Source: Bacteroidota bacterium
GTDB taxonomy: Bacteria > Bacteroidota > Bacteroidia > Chitinophagales > Chitinophagaceae
Assembly (NCBI GenBank): GCA_023426425.1
Contig: JAFAAT010000229.1
Location: 1 to 8,610 of the forward strand
DNA length: 8,610 nucleotides
Direction of reading: 5' to 3'
The notes beneath the pieces were generated by a model that worked only from the letters and a program-made list of their open reading frames with translations, did no database searches and had not been told where the DNA came from. Below, in pieces: positions 1 through 6,173 of the stretch (its first letter is position 1; each line of letters opens with the position of its first letter). The translations under genes and the position numbers were made by a program.

Positions 1-201
1 GCTGAGTACACCTGCCCGATTACTTCGGGAATATTTCTCAGGATTGTGGCGGAGAAAGCCTGGGAGGATTTGCAGAAGGGTGTGCCTGTGGAGGAGGTAG
101 CACCGTTTTGGCGGATAGTGGATCCGAAGTCACCGACGGCCGAAAAGCTGACGTTTGGGACGGAGTTTTTGGTGGAGCAGCGGAGGAAAGAGGGAATATA
201 G
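1..201 (+). CDS. MGMT/Atl-like DNA-binding family protein, 3' end only
   Basis: Frame 1 is open from the first base to a TAG stop at 199-201, giving the last 66 residues of a gene that begins upstream of the window. The fragment holds a CPITSGIF motif near its start, then PFWRIVDPKSP and a C-terminal AEKLTFGTEFL...RRKEGI tail. From memory, CPITxGIF followed by a P-[FYW]-W-R segment and a Q-x-x-x-x-EG ending is typical of stand-alone MGMT-family or alkyltransferase-like proteins. These share the winged-helix DNA-binding fold of O6-alkylguanine repair proteins. The methyl-acceptor PCHR motif is not in the visible part, so it could be a non-catalytic Atl-type protein or an uncharacterised MGMT-related family. 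It converges on the lipoprotein gene, with 17 bp between the stops and no obvious terminator between them. Frame and stop are certain; family assignment is moderate. Confidence 0.6.
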   Translation, partial: AEYTCPITSGIFLRIVAEKAWEDLQKGVPVEEVAPFWRIVDPKSPTAEKLTFGTEFLVEQRRKEGI

Positions 202-218
202 GGTTCAGAGAGTGCGGG

Positions 219-893
219 TTATTTTAAGAAGTAGTCCATTTGGAATTGCAGTACCGCCACTGTATCTGTTTGCTCGAGTGTAGCGATTGGGTTCGCGATG
301 GTCTGTCCAGGAATAAGTCTTCCTATACTTTGCCATCCGCCGTAGAAGGCTTGTGTAAGCACGAAGTAGCTCATAGGAATTGAAATTCTATTGCCAGAGA
401 ATGTGCCTTTCATTTTTTCTACTGTAACCAGTGAATCCATGCTTCCAGCCTGGTATACGGAAACGAGGGAGCTTGTCTCAATGTAGTCGCTTATGATGGC
501 ATTTAGCGTATGAAACGAGGACAATTCGTGAAGTGTATCGATGGCTGTGAACAAAATTTCGGACCCATTCATACTTACAGTGAAGGGTCTTTTATCGGGA
601 GAAAACAGATTGTACAATACAGTGTCCTGAAGTGTGGCAATGGTGTCCGAAACTGAGACGATGCTGCTTCCCAAGGCTTGGTTTCTCTGTACAATACTGT
701 TTACCAATACCGAGTCTGACAATTGACCATTTTGAGTATACACCTTCAATGCACCCGTCGCCTTTATCTCCGTGCATACATATAGCCTGCCGGGAGGTAG
801 AGTGGTTGGAGTAGTTGTGTTTTCATCTCTCTGGCAGGAGGCTAGCAGGAGTACAACTAGAATGGTGGTAAAACTGAGGAGACGTGAAGACAT
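219..893 (-). CDS. Lipoprotein of unknown function, probably surface-exposed
   Basis: A 224-residue protein starting at the ATG at 893. A longer in-frame reading from 1022 would run back through the dnaJ terminator and overlap the dnaJ 3' end, so it is rejected. Residues 1-20 form a lipoprotein signal peptide: an Arg at position 4, a hydrophobic core, then the lipobox LLASC with the acylated Cys at 20. The residues after Cys are QRDEN, close to the Q-K-D-D-E type lipoprotein export signal that sends Bacteroidota lipoproteins to the cell surface (known for Capnocytophaga; applying it here is inference). After a Thr/Pro-rich linker (about 24-34) the mature part is rich in Ser/Thr and beta-prone segments, with no family I recognise. 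A TATCTTTA sequence four bases before the ATG resembles a degenerate -7 box, so the transcript could be nearly leaderless. No partner gene is visible. Confidence 0.8.
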   Translation of the reverse strand: MSSRLLSFTTILVVLLLASCQRDENTTTPTTLPPGRLYVCTEIKATGALKVYTQNGQLSDSVLVNSIVQRNQALGSSIVSVSDTIATLQDTVLYNLFSPDKRPFTVSMNGSEILFTAIDTLHELSSFHTLNAIISDYIETSSLVSVYQAGSMDSLVTVEKMKGTFSGNRISIPMSYFVLTQAFYGGWQSIGRLIPGQTIANPIATLEQTDTVAVLQFQMDYFLK

Positions 894-943
894 TGAATAA
901 AGATAAACACGAAAAGATGAAAACGAGCTTACCAGGCTATCAC

Positions 944-985
944 CAAAACAAAAACGGCTTTCAGCGCAGTGCCAAAAGCCGTTTT
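944..985 (-). terminator. Rho-independent terminator of the grpE-dnaJ operon
   Basis: Perfect 11-bp inverted repeat: AAAACGGCTTT at 951-961 pairs with AAAGCCGTTTT at 975-985, with a 13-nt loop. On the minus strand it begins 20 nt after the dnaJ stop. The descending arm ends in TTTT and is followed by TGTTTTGG, giving a U-rich tail. It also separates dnaJ from the downstream lipoprotein gene. Confidence 0.8.
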
Positions 986-1005
986 GATCAGGAGAAGGGG
1001 TTTGT

Positions 1006-2172
1006 TCAACCTCCCAGTGCATCCTTTATTTTATCAAAAAAAGTTTTGTCTTCTTTTTCTGTTTTGGCGTTAGGGCCCGGTTTGAAGTTTGGTGAGTTTT
1101 TGAGTTTTTCGAGCAGGTCTCTTTCTTCGTTTGAAAGGTTTTGGGGGGACCAGATGTTGACCTCAACAAGTTCGTCGCCTTTTTCGTAGGACTGGAAAGC
1201 CGGGAAGCCTTTGCCCTTCAGACGGAAGATCTTACCGCTTTGAGTACCTGCAGGAATCTTGATTTTAGCCCGCCCGTCAATCGTTGGCACCTCAACCTGT
1301 GTGCCCAGTACCGCTTCGGGGAAGGAAACATGCAGTTGATAGACTACGTCGAGTTCATGTCGGCGAAGATGTGGGTGTCGTTCTTCTTCGATGAGAATCA
1401 AGAGATCACCGGGAGGACCTCCACGTTCGCCGGCGTTACCTTTACCACCCATGCTCAGTTGCATGCCTTCCTGAACACCGGCTGGTATTTCGAGGTTGAG
1501 CATTTCCTCGCCATAGACGCGGCCTTCGCCTTTGCAGCTTCCACATTTAGCAGTGATCTGTGTACCCTCACCGTTACAATTAGGGCAGGTAGTGACAGTC
1601 TGCATCTGGCCCAGAAAAGTATTTGTAACCCTCCTGACCTGGCCGCTGCCACCACAGGAATTACAAGTCTGGACAGAGCTTTTGTCTTTAGCCCCGCTTC
1701 CGTTACAGGTGTCGCAGGAGACGTATTTTTTCACCTTGATTTTCTTGCTGGCACCATTGGCTATCTCGGCATAGTCCATTTTCAGTTTGACGCGAAGGTT
1801 TGCTCCTCTTGTGCCTTGCCTGCGGCCACCCTGTCTGCCGGCACTGCCGCCGAAAAAGCTGCCGAACATGTCGTCACCGAAGATGTCGCCAAAGTTGGAG
1901 AAGATGTCCTCCATGCGCATGCCACCGTAGCCACCACTGGCTGCTCCACCCAGTCCTGCATGACCGAAACGGTCGTACTGTGCTTTTTTATCAGGATTGC
2001 TGAGTACATCATATGCCTCTGCAGCCTCTTTAAACTTTTCTTCGGCTTCTTTGTCGCCTGGATTTCGGTCAGGGTGATACTTCAGCGCTATTTTTCGATA
2101 GGCCTTTTTGATCTCGTCTGCCGCAGCGCTTTTGGAGACGCCCAGAACCTCGTAATAATCTCTTTTTGACAT
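1006..2172 (-). CDS. dnaJ: Chaperone protein DnaJ (Hsp40, type I)
   Basis: A 388-residue J-protein that delivers unfolded clients to DnaK and stimulates its ATPase in the cytoplasm. The J domain occupies about 1-72, with the essential HPD at 33-35. A Gly/Phe-rich linker (about 73-120) contains repeated GDIFGDDMFGSFFGG-like runs. Four intact CxxCxGxG zinc motifs lie at 153-160, 170-177, 196-203 and 210-217, two zinc sites in all. The C-terminal client-binding and dimerisation domains follow, ending about residue 345, and a charged tail closes with DALGG. Length and domain order are those of full-length type I DnaJ. The ATG at 2172 gives MSKRDYYEVLGV, the standard start. It lies 75 nt downstream of grpE with no TAnnTTTG box between them, so it is probably cotranscribed. 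dnaK is not in the window. Nothing is missing from the key residues. Confidence 0.98.
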   Translation of the reverse strand: MSKRDYYEVLGVSKSAAADEIKKAYRKIALKYHPDRNPGDKEAEEKFKEAAEAYDVLSNPDKKAQYDRFGHAGLGGAASGGYGGMRMEDIFSNFGDIFGDDMFGSFFGGSAGRQGGRRQGTRGANLRVKLKMDYAEIANGASKKIKVKKYVSCDTCNGSGAKDKSSVQTCNSCGGSGQVRRVTNTFLGQMQTVTTCPNCNGEGTQITAKCGSCKGEGRVYGEEMLNLEIPAGVQEGMQLSMGGKGNAGERGGPPGDLLILIEEERHPHLRRHELDVVYQLHVSFPEAVLGTQVEVPTIDGRAKIKIPAGTQSGKIFRLKGKGFPAFQSYEKGDELVEVNIWSPQNLSNEERDLLEKLKNSPNFKPGPNAKTEKEDKTFFDKIKDALGG

Positions 2173-2190
2173 AAATTTCTGACTTCGATA

Positions 2191-2243
2191 TCCTTCGGGG
2201 AAGGACAGCCTTTTGTTTACTGTTTGAACCGCCTTTGGACGGT
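2191..2243 (-). promoter_or_regulatory. Two small hairpins in the grpE-dnaJ intercistronic leader
   Basis: On the minus strand, just after the grpE stop, ACCGTCC and GGCGGT (2237-2243 with 2228-2233) can pair around an AAA loop with one bulged base. Nearer dnaJ, TCCTTC and GAAGGA (2191-2196 with 2200-2205) form a 6-bp stem with a 3-nt loop, ending 18 nt before the dnaJ ATG. Neither is followed by a U tract, so they are not terminators. They could affect mRNA processing or the dnaJ:grpE ratio. This is inference from complementarity alone. Confidence 0.3.
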
Positions 2244-2247
2244 GTAC

Positions 2248-2883
2248 TTATTTTCCTACAATTACTTTTGCGTGCCGGATTAGTTTATCGTTTAAGTAGT
2301 AGCCAGGTTCTGTTTCATCAAGTACCTTTCCTTTGAGTTCTTCACTGGGTGCGGGAATTTCTGCGAGCGCCTCATGCATGTCGGCATCAAAGGGTTGATG
2401 GAGGCTTTCCATGCGTTTGAGTCCCCTTGCCTGAAGTGTGGTGCGCAGTTTGTTGAATACCAGCGTAACCCCTTCGCGCACCTGATTTATATCGTCTGAT
2501 GCCTCTAACTGTTTGGCTGCGCGGTCTGTATCGTCAAGAACCACTAAAAGAGCCTGAATGATGTCTTTGCCTGCTGTTTGGATAAGTTCCACACGCTCTT
2601 TGGCATTTCTGCGTCTGAAGTTGTCGAATTCTGCGACCAGACGGAGGTATTTATCTTTGGATTCTGCAAGTTCCTGTTTTAGTTTTTCAAGCTCTCCTTC
2701 CTCTTCAATCTTGTCATCGAGGTGTTGAGTGCCTGGCACACTGTCGTCTGTATTGAGTTCGCTGGCGATTGCTTCTTCAGTAGGTGTGGGATTTTCCTGG
2801 GTATCGGTGGCTGACTGATCAGCGCTAGGGTTTTCCGTTGGTTCATTTGTTACGCTCTCTTTGTCAAACGCTTGTTCATTCAT
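2248..2883 (-). CDS. grpE: Nucleotide exchange factor GrpE
   Basis: Exchanges ADP for ATP on DnaK, working with DnaJ, encoded immediately downstream. With the ATG at 2883 the protein has 211 residues. An acidic, low-complexity N-terminus (about 1-60) is followed by a long coiled-coil dimerisation helix beginning near EEEGELEKLKQELAESKDKY and running through AEFDNFRRRNAKER. The C-terminal beta domain carries the GrpE signature: FDADMHEAL at 165-173, then GYYLNDKLIRHAKVIV near the end. An in-frame ATG at 2907 would add MFFKKKKT. I prefer 2883 because a TAAATTTG box at 2912-2919 would start transcription at about 2904-2909, on or past the upstream ATG, and because the bases before 2883 are A-rich. 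The upstream start cannot be excluded. No CIRCE-type heat-shock inverted repeat is seen upstream. Confidence 0.96.
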   Translation of the reverse strand: MNEQAFDKESVTNEPTENPSADQSATDTQENPTPTEEAIASELNTDDSVPGTQHLDDKIEEEGELEKLKQELAESKDKYLRLVAEFDNFRRRNAKERVELIQTAGKDIIQALLVVLDDTDRAAKQLEASDDINQVREGVTLVFNKLRTTLQARGLKRMESLHQPFDADMHEALAEIPAPSEELKGKVLDETEPGYYLNDKLIRHAKVIVGK

Positions 2884-2911
2884 AGTCTTCTTTTTTTTGA
2901 AAAACATGCCG

Positions 2912-2919
2912 CAAATTTA
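2912..2919 (-). promoter_or_regulatory. Candidate -7 box for grpE-dnaJ
   Basis: TAAATTTG on the minus strand matches the Bacteroidota -7 consensus TAnnTTTG exactly. No TTTG lies 19-21 bp upstream, so the -33 element is weak or absent. The position favours the grpE start at 2883 over 2907. Confidence 0.45.
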
Positions 2920-2983
2920 GGCTCAATTAGTTTGCCAGCCTGCCTGAAAGGACAAAATGTCGGTCATTTGGGCTGAATGCGGG

Positions 2984-3922
2984 TCAAAATGTTCCTAGTT
3001 TCTTATCAATGAGACCCTTGACCGGAGCAGGCCAGCTATTCAGGTAGTGCCGGAAGTAATATTCCGGTGTGGGTGAAAAACTAAGATAAAAGCGGGCGAC
3101 ATCAGGGATATCTGAACCTTCAAAATCGAATATTCTACCTGAATCGGCTGCGCGCCGGATCATGGTATCTACGAAAAAGTAAGTAGCCCTCATCTGACGT
3201 CCTTCGGTAGTAGGTGCACCCAGCAAATAATAAATCCTATGTTTGTCCTGGAGAAGAAGTCCGGCATAGACCAGTGCACCGGAAGGGTCTTTTACTCCGG
3301 CTGTAAAGGCCGACCCTGAAGACTTTAGCTTTTCGTAAAAGTTCCTCAATAGCTGGAAGTGCAGGTTGGTGTACCCGGTCTTACTGCCGTAAGCGGCGAT
3401 ATAGCAATCCAGCACCTCTGAAAAGGAGACTTCATCGGCAAAAACACAGCCCCGGGTGACGGACTGGCGAAGGTTCTTTTTGCAGCTACCCGTGTAATTG
3501 TTCGCGATCTCTTTGTATGGCGCGGCCGGGATGATGTAATTGGTCCTCCTGACAATTCCGGCCTGGGGCAGCAGATTTTCGTGAGGGGAAGCGTATTGCA
3601 GTATCCGGCTAAACTGTTGCAGATGGGAACCTGCAGAAGCAATCATTTCACTGTTGTAGTTGCCTGCCAGGCCGAGGCGCTGGATGAAGGGAGGCATGTA
3701 GACCATTTCAAACAGGAGCTTCTTTTTTACCGGGATAGCCATCACTGCTTTATAGTCGTCGACAAGGAGACCCACCCATGTTTCGCAAAACGTGTCGAGG
3801 CAGCGGGTGGTGGAGTAGATAGTGGCCGAGTGATCGCTGTGTACACAGGCATCCCATTTGTCCCTGTCAATCTTTTTGGCAGGTAAGATCCGGATGTTGT
3901 GTGTAGTGCTTTTCTCCTTCAA
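2984..3922 (-). CDS. FemAB/GNAT-like acyltransferase family protein
   Basis: A cytoplasmic-looking protein of 312 residues with no signal peptide or membrane segment. The pattern matches GNAT-fold proteins of the FemAB/CelD/BioF2-like group common in Bacteroidota. An N-terminal DKWDAC...IYSTTRCLDTFC segment (about 20-50) leads into DDYKAVMAIPVKKK. The middle SCKKNLRQS is typical of the FemX-like core. The second half has ALVYAGLLL and DKHRIYYLLGA strands and a FDFEGSDIPDVARFYLSF motif near 275. The substrate cannot be told; related proteins transfer amino acids or acyl groups to peptidoglycan, polysaccharide or lipid precursors. There is no ATG at the expected N-terminus. The frame opens two codons after the permease TAG, and the only usual start is TTG at 3922. 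The next Met, at residue 61, would remove conserved sequence. It is almost certainly cotranscribed and translationally coupled with the permease. Confidence 0.75.
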   Translation of the reverse strand: MKEKSTTHNIRILPAKKIDRDKWDACVHSDHSATIYSTTRCLDTFCETWVGLLVDDYKAVMAIPVKKKLLFEMVYMPPFIQRLGLAGNYNSEMIASAGSHLQQFSRILQYASPHENLLPQAGIVRRTNYIIPAAPYKEIANNYTGSCKKNLRQSVTRGCVFADEVSFSEVLDCYIAAYGSKTGYTNLHFQLLRNFYEKLKSSGSAFTAGVKDPSGALVYAGLLLQDKHRIYYLLGAPTTEGRQMRATYFFVDTMIRRAADSGRIFDFEGSDIPDVARFYLSFSPTPEYYFRHYLNSWPAPVKGLIDKKLGTF

Positions 3923-3928
3923 AATCTG

Positions 3929-5158
3929 CTATTTGAACTGGATTACTTTAGCGACATTGATCCTTCGTACAAAGAGAGTAGGCAATAGCATGATGAGCAG
4001 ACAAATCAGCAATGTGGCTGCATCGATTGCGAGCACCTGCCAAAGGGTCAATCTGACTGGTACATACTGCATGTAATACACTGACTCGTTGAGGGCGATG
4101 AATTGTGTTTGCTGTTGTAGTACTGCAATGCCTACACCCACGAGGTTGCCGATGATGATGCCGGAAAGGGCGATCATGCCTGCATAATACAGGAAGATTT
4201 GTTGGAGCTTTCTGTTGCCCATACCCAGGGACTTGAGCACACCTACCATACGAGCCTGCTCGACGATGAGGATGAGCAGGGCAACGGCCAGGTTGATAAT
4301 GGCGACGATGGCCATTATGGCGAGTACTATTTGAGCATTGAGGTCCTGAAGCTGGAGCCAGTCGAAGATGTTGATGTAGATCTCCCTCATAGTATTAGCT
4401 GTTAGCGGCGCTTCCAGCAGGTTGTAGAAGATGTGGGATGAGACTGAATCTGCAAATTCTTCGGCTGAAAGGTCTATTTGGTAGCCATTGATTTCAGTGG
4501 GTGCCCAGCTGTTGATGCGCTGGAGGAGGCGGAGGTCGCAGATGCCGTAGTCTTTGTCGATTTCGTCCATGCCAGTATGGAAGACTCCAGCGAGCTTTAC
4601 TTTTCTGATCCGGGGAGTGGTGGCTCCTGGTTCGAGGAAGTAGAGCTGGAGGTAGTCGCCGGCCTTGAGGCGGAGGCGGTTGGCTGTGGTACGGGAGAGT
4701 AGAATTTCTTTGGAGTAACTGGTATCGGAATAGTTGATTTTCTGGCCGGTTAAAGAGATACGTGGTGAGAGTCGGAAGCTTTCGGCGACACCCTTCAGTT
4801 TGATACCTTCCATTGTACCGTTGGCCTGAAGAATGGCAGGTCGTGCAGCCCATGGAGCTACCTGAGTGACATGAGGAAGCTTGCGAATGTGTGCTGCAAG
4901 AGCAGTGTCGTATTCGATGGGTACTGGTGAGACGATCGTATTTGCGTTGACGTTGAAGGGGGTGATAAGTACATGGCCCCAGAAGCTGAAAAGCTTTTCA
5001 CGAATCTCGTATTTGAAACCTGTAATGAATGCGACAGCAAGGAGCATGACCGCCACGCTCAGTGCTGTGGATATCATGGCGAGCCTTATGATAAATGATG
5101 AGAAGGTGCCTTTTTGGCGTAGCAGGTAACGTCGTGCGAGAAAGAAGGGTAGATTCAC
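3929..5158 (-). CDS. LolC/E-type ABC transporter permease (FtsX/MacB fold)
   Basis: Inner-membrane permease, probably the LolC/E-like part of a lipoprotein-releasing complex whose ATPase is encoded elsewhere. With a GTG start at 5158 it has 409 residues, the usual family length. The N-terminus NLPFFLARRYLLRQKGTFSS leads into TM1 (about 23-48). A large periplasmic MacB-core-like domain (about 50-270) follows, then TM2 (276-300), the cytoplasmic coupling segment EQARMVGVLKSLGM, TM3 (321-347), TM4 (370-397) and a short RRINVAKVIQFK tail. The frame stays open to an ATG at 5344, but those extra 62 residues are Ser-rich, unlike any family member, and precede the conserved start, so I treat them as non-coding. 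A TACTTTTG box at 5167-5174 sits only 8 bp before the GTG. The acyltransferase follows 6 nt after its stop. The substrate is inferred from the family only; a MacB-like exporter is the alternative. Confidence 0.85.
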   Translation of the reverse strand: MNLPFFLARRYLLRQKGTFSSFIIRLAMISTALSVAVMLLAVAFITGFKYEIREKLFSFWGHVLITPFNVNANTIVSPVPIEYDTALAAHIRKLPHVTQVAPWAARPAILQANGTMEGIKLKGVAESFRLSPRISLTGQKINYSDTSYSKEILLSRTTANRLRLKAGDYLQLYFLEPGATTPRIRKVKLAGVFHTGMDEIDKDYGICDLRLLQRINSWAPTEINGYQIDLSAEEFADSVSSHIFYNLLEAPLTANTMREIYINIFDWLQLQDLNAQIVLAIMAIVAIINLAVALLILIVEQARMVGVLKSLGMGNRKLQQIFLYYAGMIALSGIIIGNLVGVGIAVLQQQTQFIALNESVYYMQYVPVRLTLWQVLAIDAATLLICLLIMLLPTLFVRRINVAKVIQFK

Positions 5159-5166
5159 GATAGGTT

Positions 5167-5174
5167 CAAAAGTA
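5167..5174 (-). promoter_or_regulatory. Candidate -7 box for the permease-acyltransferase operon
   Basis: TACTTTTG on the minus strand fits TAnnTTTG and lies 8 bp before the GTG start at 5158, implying a leader of only 0-6 nt. No good -33 TTTG is present at 19-21 bp; the upstream region is C/T-rich with a CCCTTTTTCCC run. It supports 5158 over 5344 as the start. Confidence 0.4.
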
Positions 5175-5790
5175 GTGGGAAAAAGGGAATGCGAGGAATG
5201 GGAGAGGGCGAAAGCCTGAAAATCTAGGATGGAATACAGTTTCGCGGTTAAAGAAATGTGATTAGTAGGGCTGCGGGTGGACGAAGAATGGAGGCTGGTG
5301 TTGATCTTAAGTGCCGCTGGGTCGGTTTGCTCCCTCCTGACCACATATTACCAGCAGAATGGTAGGGAAATTGCGTCCTTGCGCTAAGGCGCCGACCCCT
5401 TAGTGACGTGACGGGGATAGAACGGAAACAGCCATGGAGGTCTCTATGGGGTCTCTAAGAGGTCTCTATAGGGTCTCTAGGAGGTCTCTACTAAGTTTTA
5501 TATGAAGTGGAAGAATTGGGCTACTAATGATTCAACTGGATGTAAGCTGTTGGTCCTGCTTTGAAAGGATTTTGCAGAATGGGCAGATGTCTCTAAACAA
5601 GGTTTTTGCAGCCTTGTATTAATACCAAAAACGGCAAAAGGTAACCCAATTTTCATGAGATTTTTTTTTGACCAAGTAACTTCCGAGGGGAAGTTGAGCT
5701 TTGTCATTTACATTGGACTTTTCAGAGGAGCGATCGCAAAATATTCGCTCTAGCGGAACCAGAAGGTAATGCAGTGCGGGTAGTGATATC
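5175..5790. other. Non-coding region of about 615 bp between the permease and the atpC terminator
   Basis: I see no convincing gene. A minus-strand reading at 5498-5707 (69 codons) has no recognisable domain and runs through the hairpins described here. The region holds the 11-bp GGTCTCTA array (5439-5493), a stray GTCTCTA at 5589-5595 and a run of nine T at 5661-5669. It also has several small inverted repeats: GCG-CCTT with AAGG-CGC around 5373-5392, two competing stems at 5597-5632, and AACTTCC with GGAAGTT at 5678-5695 (4-nt loop). None has a terminator tail in a useful orientation. Confidence 0.6.
5439..5493. repeat. 11-bp tandem array, GGTCTCTA + 3 variable bases, five units
   Basis: GGTCTCTA occurs at 5439, 5450, 5461, 5472 and 5483, exactly 11 bp apart each time. 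All eight core bases are identical in all five copies, while the three spacer bases differ (TGG, AGA, TAG, GGA, CTA). Conservation of the core with free spacers is unlike simple slippage of a whole unit. A sixth partial copy, GTCTCTA, lies out of phase at 5589-5595. The array is about 280 bp upstream of the permease start and about 300 bp beyond the atpC terminator. Confidence 0.9.
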
Positions 5791-5820
5791 GAAACAGGCT
5801 ACCCGTGGGCAGCCTGTTTC
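5791..5820 (-). terminator. Terminator-like hairpin downstream of atpC
   Basis: GAAACAGGCT at 5791-5800 pairs perfectly with AGCCTGTTTC at 5811-5820. Inner bases (CCC with GGG) can lengthen the stem. It begins 23 nt past the atpC stop on the minus strand. The tail is only TTTC, with no long U run, so termination may be imperfect or factor-assisted. Confidence 0.6.
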
Positions 5821-5843
5821 AGAGTTATCTATGTGGCAGTTGA

Positions 5844-6098
5844 TTAGTCGAGGGCGGTAGCACCTTCGATTAGTACACTGGTTTTGTTGTTGAGCACTTC
5901 GACAAACCCACCTGTGATCTCATAGAGTTCTGTGGTGTTTTTGTCTTTGATGATCTTCATCTTCCCTTTGCCAAGGGTGGCAATCATAGGAGCGTGGTTT
6001 TCGAGGATCTCGAAGGAGCCCTGGATTCCGGGTAGTTGTACACCGTACACGTTTCCGCTGTAAACCTTGTGCTCGGGTGATAATATTTCTAGTTGCAT
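5844..6098 (-). CDS. atpC: ATP synthase F1 epsilon subunit, short form
   Basis: An 84-residue epsilon subunit of the F1 central stalk, which couples rotation of the c-ring and gamma to the catalytic head. MQLEILSPEHKVYSGNV and the GSFEILENHAPMIATLGKG motif (about 27-45) mark the N-terminal beta-sandwich, followed by ELYEITGGFVEVLNNKTSVLIEGA. The protein stops there. The C-terminal two-helix domain, which brings E. coli epsilon to about 138 residues and can inhibit ATP hydrolysis, is absent. The ending is clean, with a normal stop and a terminator, so this is a naturally short form and not a frameshift; short epsilon is known in the Bacteroidota/Chlorobi group. It lies 75 nt downstream of atpD in the same operon. 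The start is the ATG at 6098, with no Shine-Dalgarno sequence. Confidence 0.95.
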   Translation of the reverse strand: MQLEILSPEHKVYSGNVYGVQLPGIQGSFEILENHAPMIATLGKGKMKIIKDKNTTELYEITGGFVEVLNNKTSVLIEGATALD

Positions 6099-6126
6099 GT
6101 AGTTTTAAAGTTGAAGCGTTCGAAAG

Positions 6127-6163
6127 TGAAAAGCTGATGGGCACATCACCTACCAGCTTTTCA
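6127..6163 (-). promoter_or_regulatory. Stem-loop between atpD and atpC
   Basis: TGAAAAGCTG at 6127-6136 and CAGCTTTTCA at 6154-6163 form a perfect 10-bp stem with a 17-nt loop, 10 nt after the atpD stop. No U run follows, so it is not a full terminator. It could stabilise the atpD 3' end or lower atpC output, which would suit the 3:1 beta:epsilon stoichiometry. The pairing is seen; the role is inferred. Confidence 0.55.
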
Positions 6164-6173
6164 GTTTATCAAC

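Noticed and set aside
894..1022. N-terminal extension of the lipoprotein to an upstream ATG at 1022
   Set aside because: It would run through the dnaJ terminator and overlap the dnaJ 3' end, and would bury the signal peptide 43 residues inside the protein.
1141..2169. Long plus-strand open frame opposite dnaJ
   Set aside because: Antisense shadow of a confidently identified gene; its composition mirrors dnaJ codons and it has no domain.
2920..2983. CIRCE-type heat-shock operator upstream of grpE
   Set aside because: No TTAGCACTC/GAGTGCTAA pair is present; only a weak AAATG/CATTT inverted repeat at about 2955-2969 was seen.
5498..5707. Minus-strand reading of 69 codons in the permease-atpC gap
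   Set aside because: No domain, signal or plausible composition; it overlaps the T9 run and several small hairpins and has no promoter or neighbour context.
5728..5741. GCGATCGC palindrome within the atpC-permease gap
   Set aside because: A single 8-bp palindrome of the cyanobacterial HIP1 type; one copy in 8.6 kb is not meaningful.
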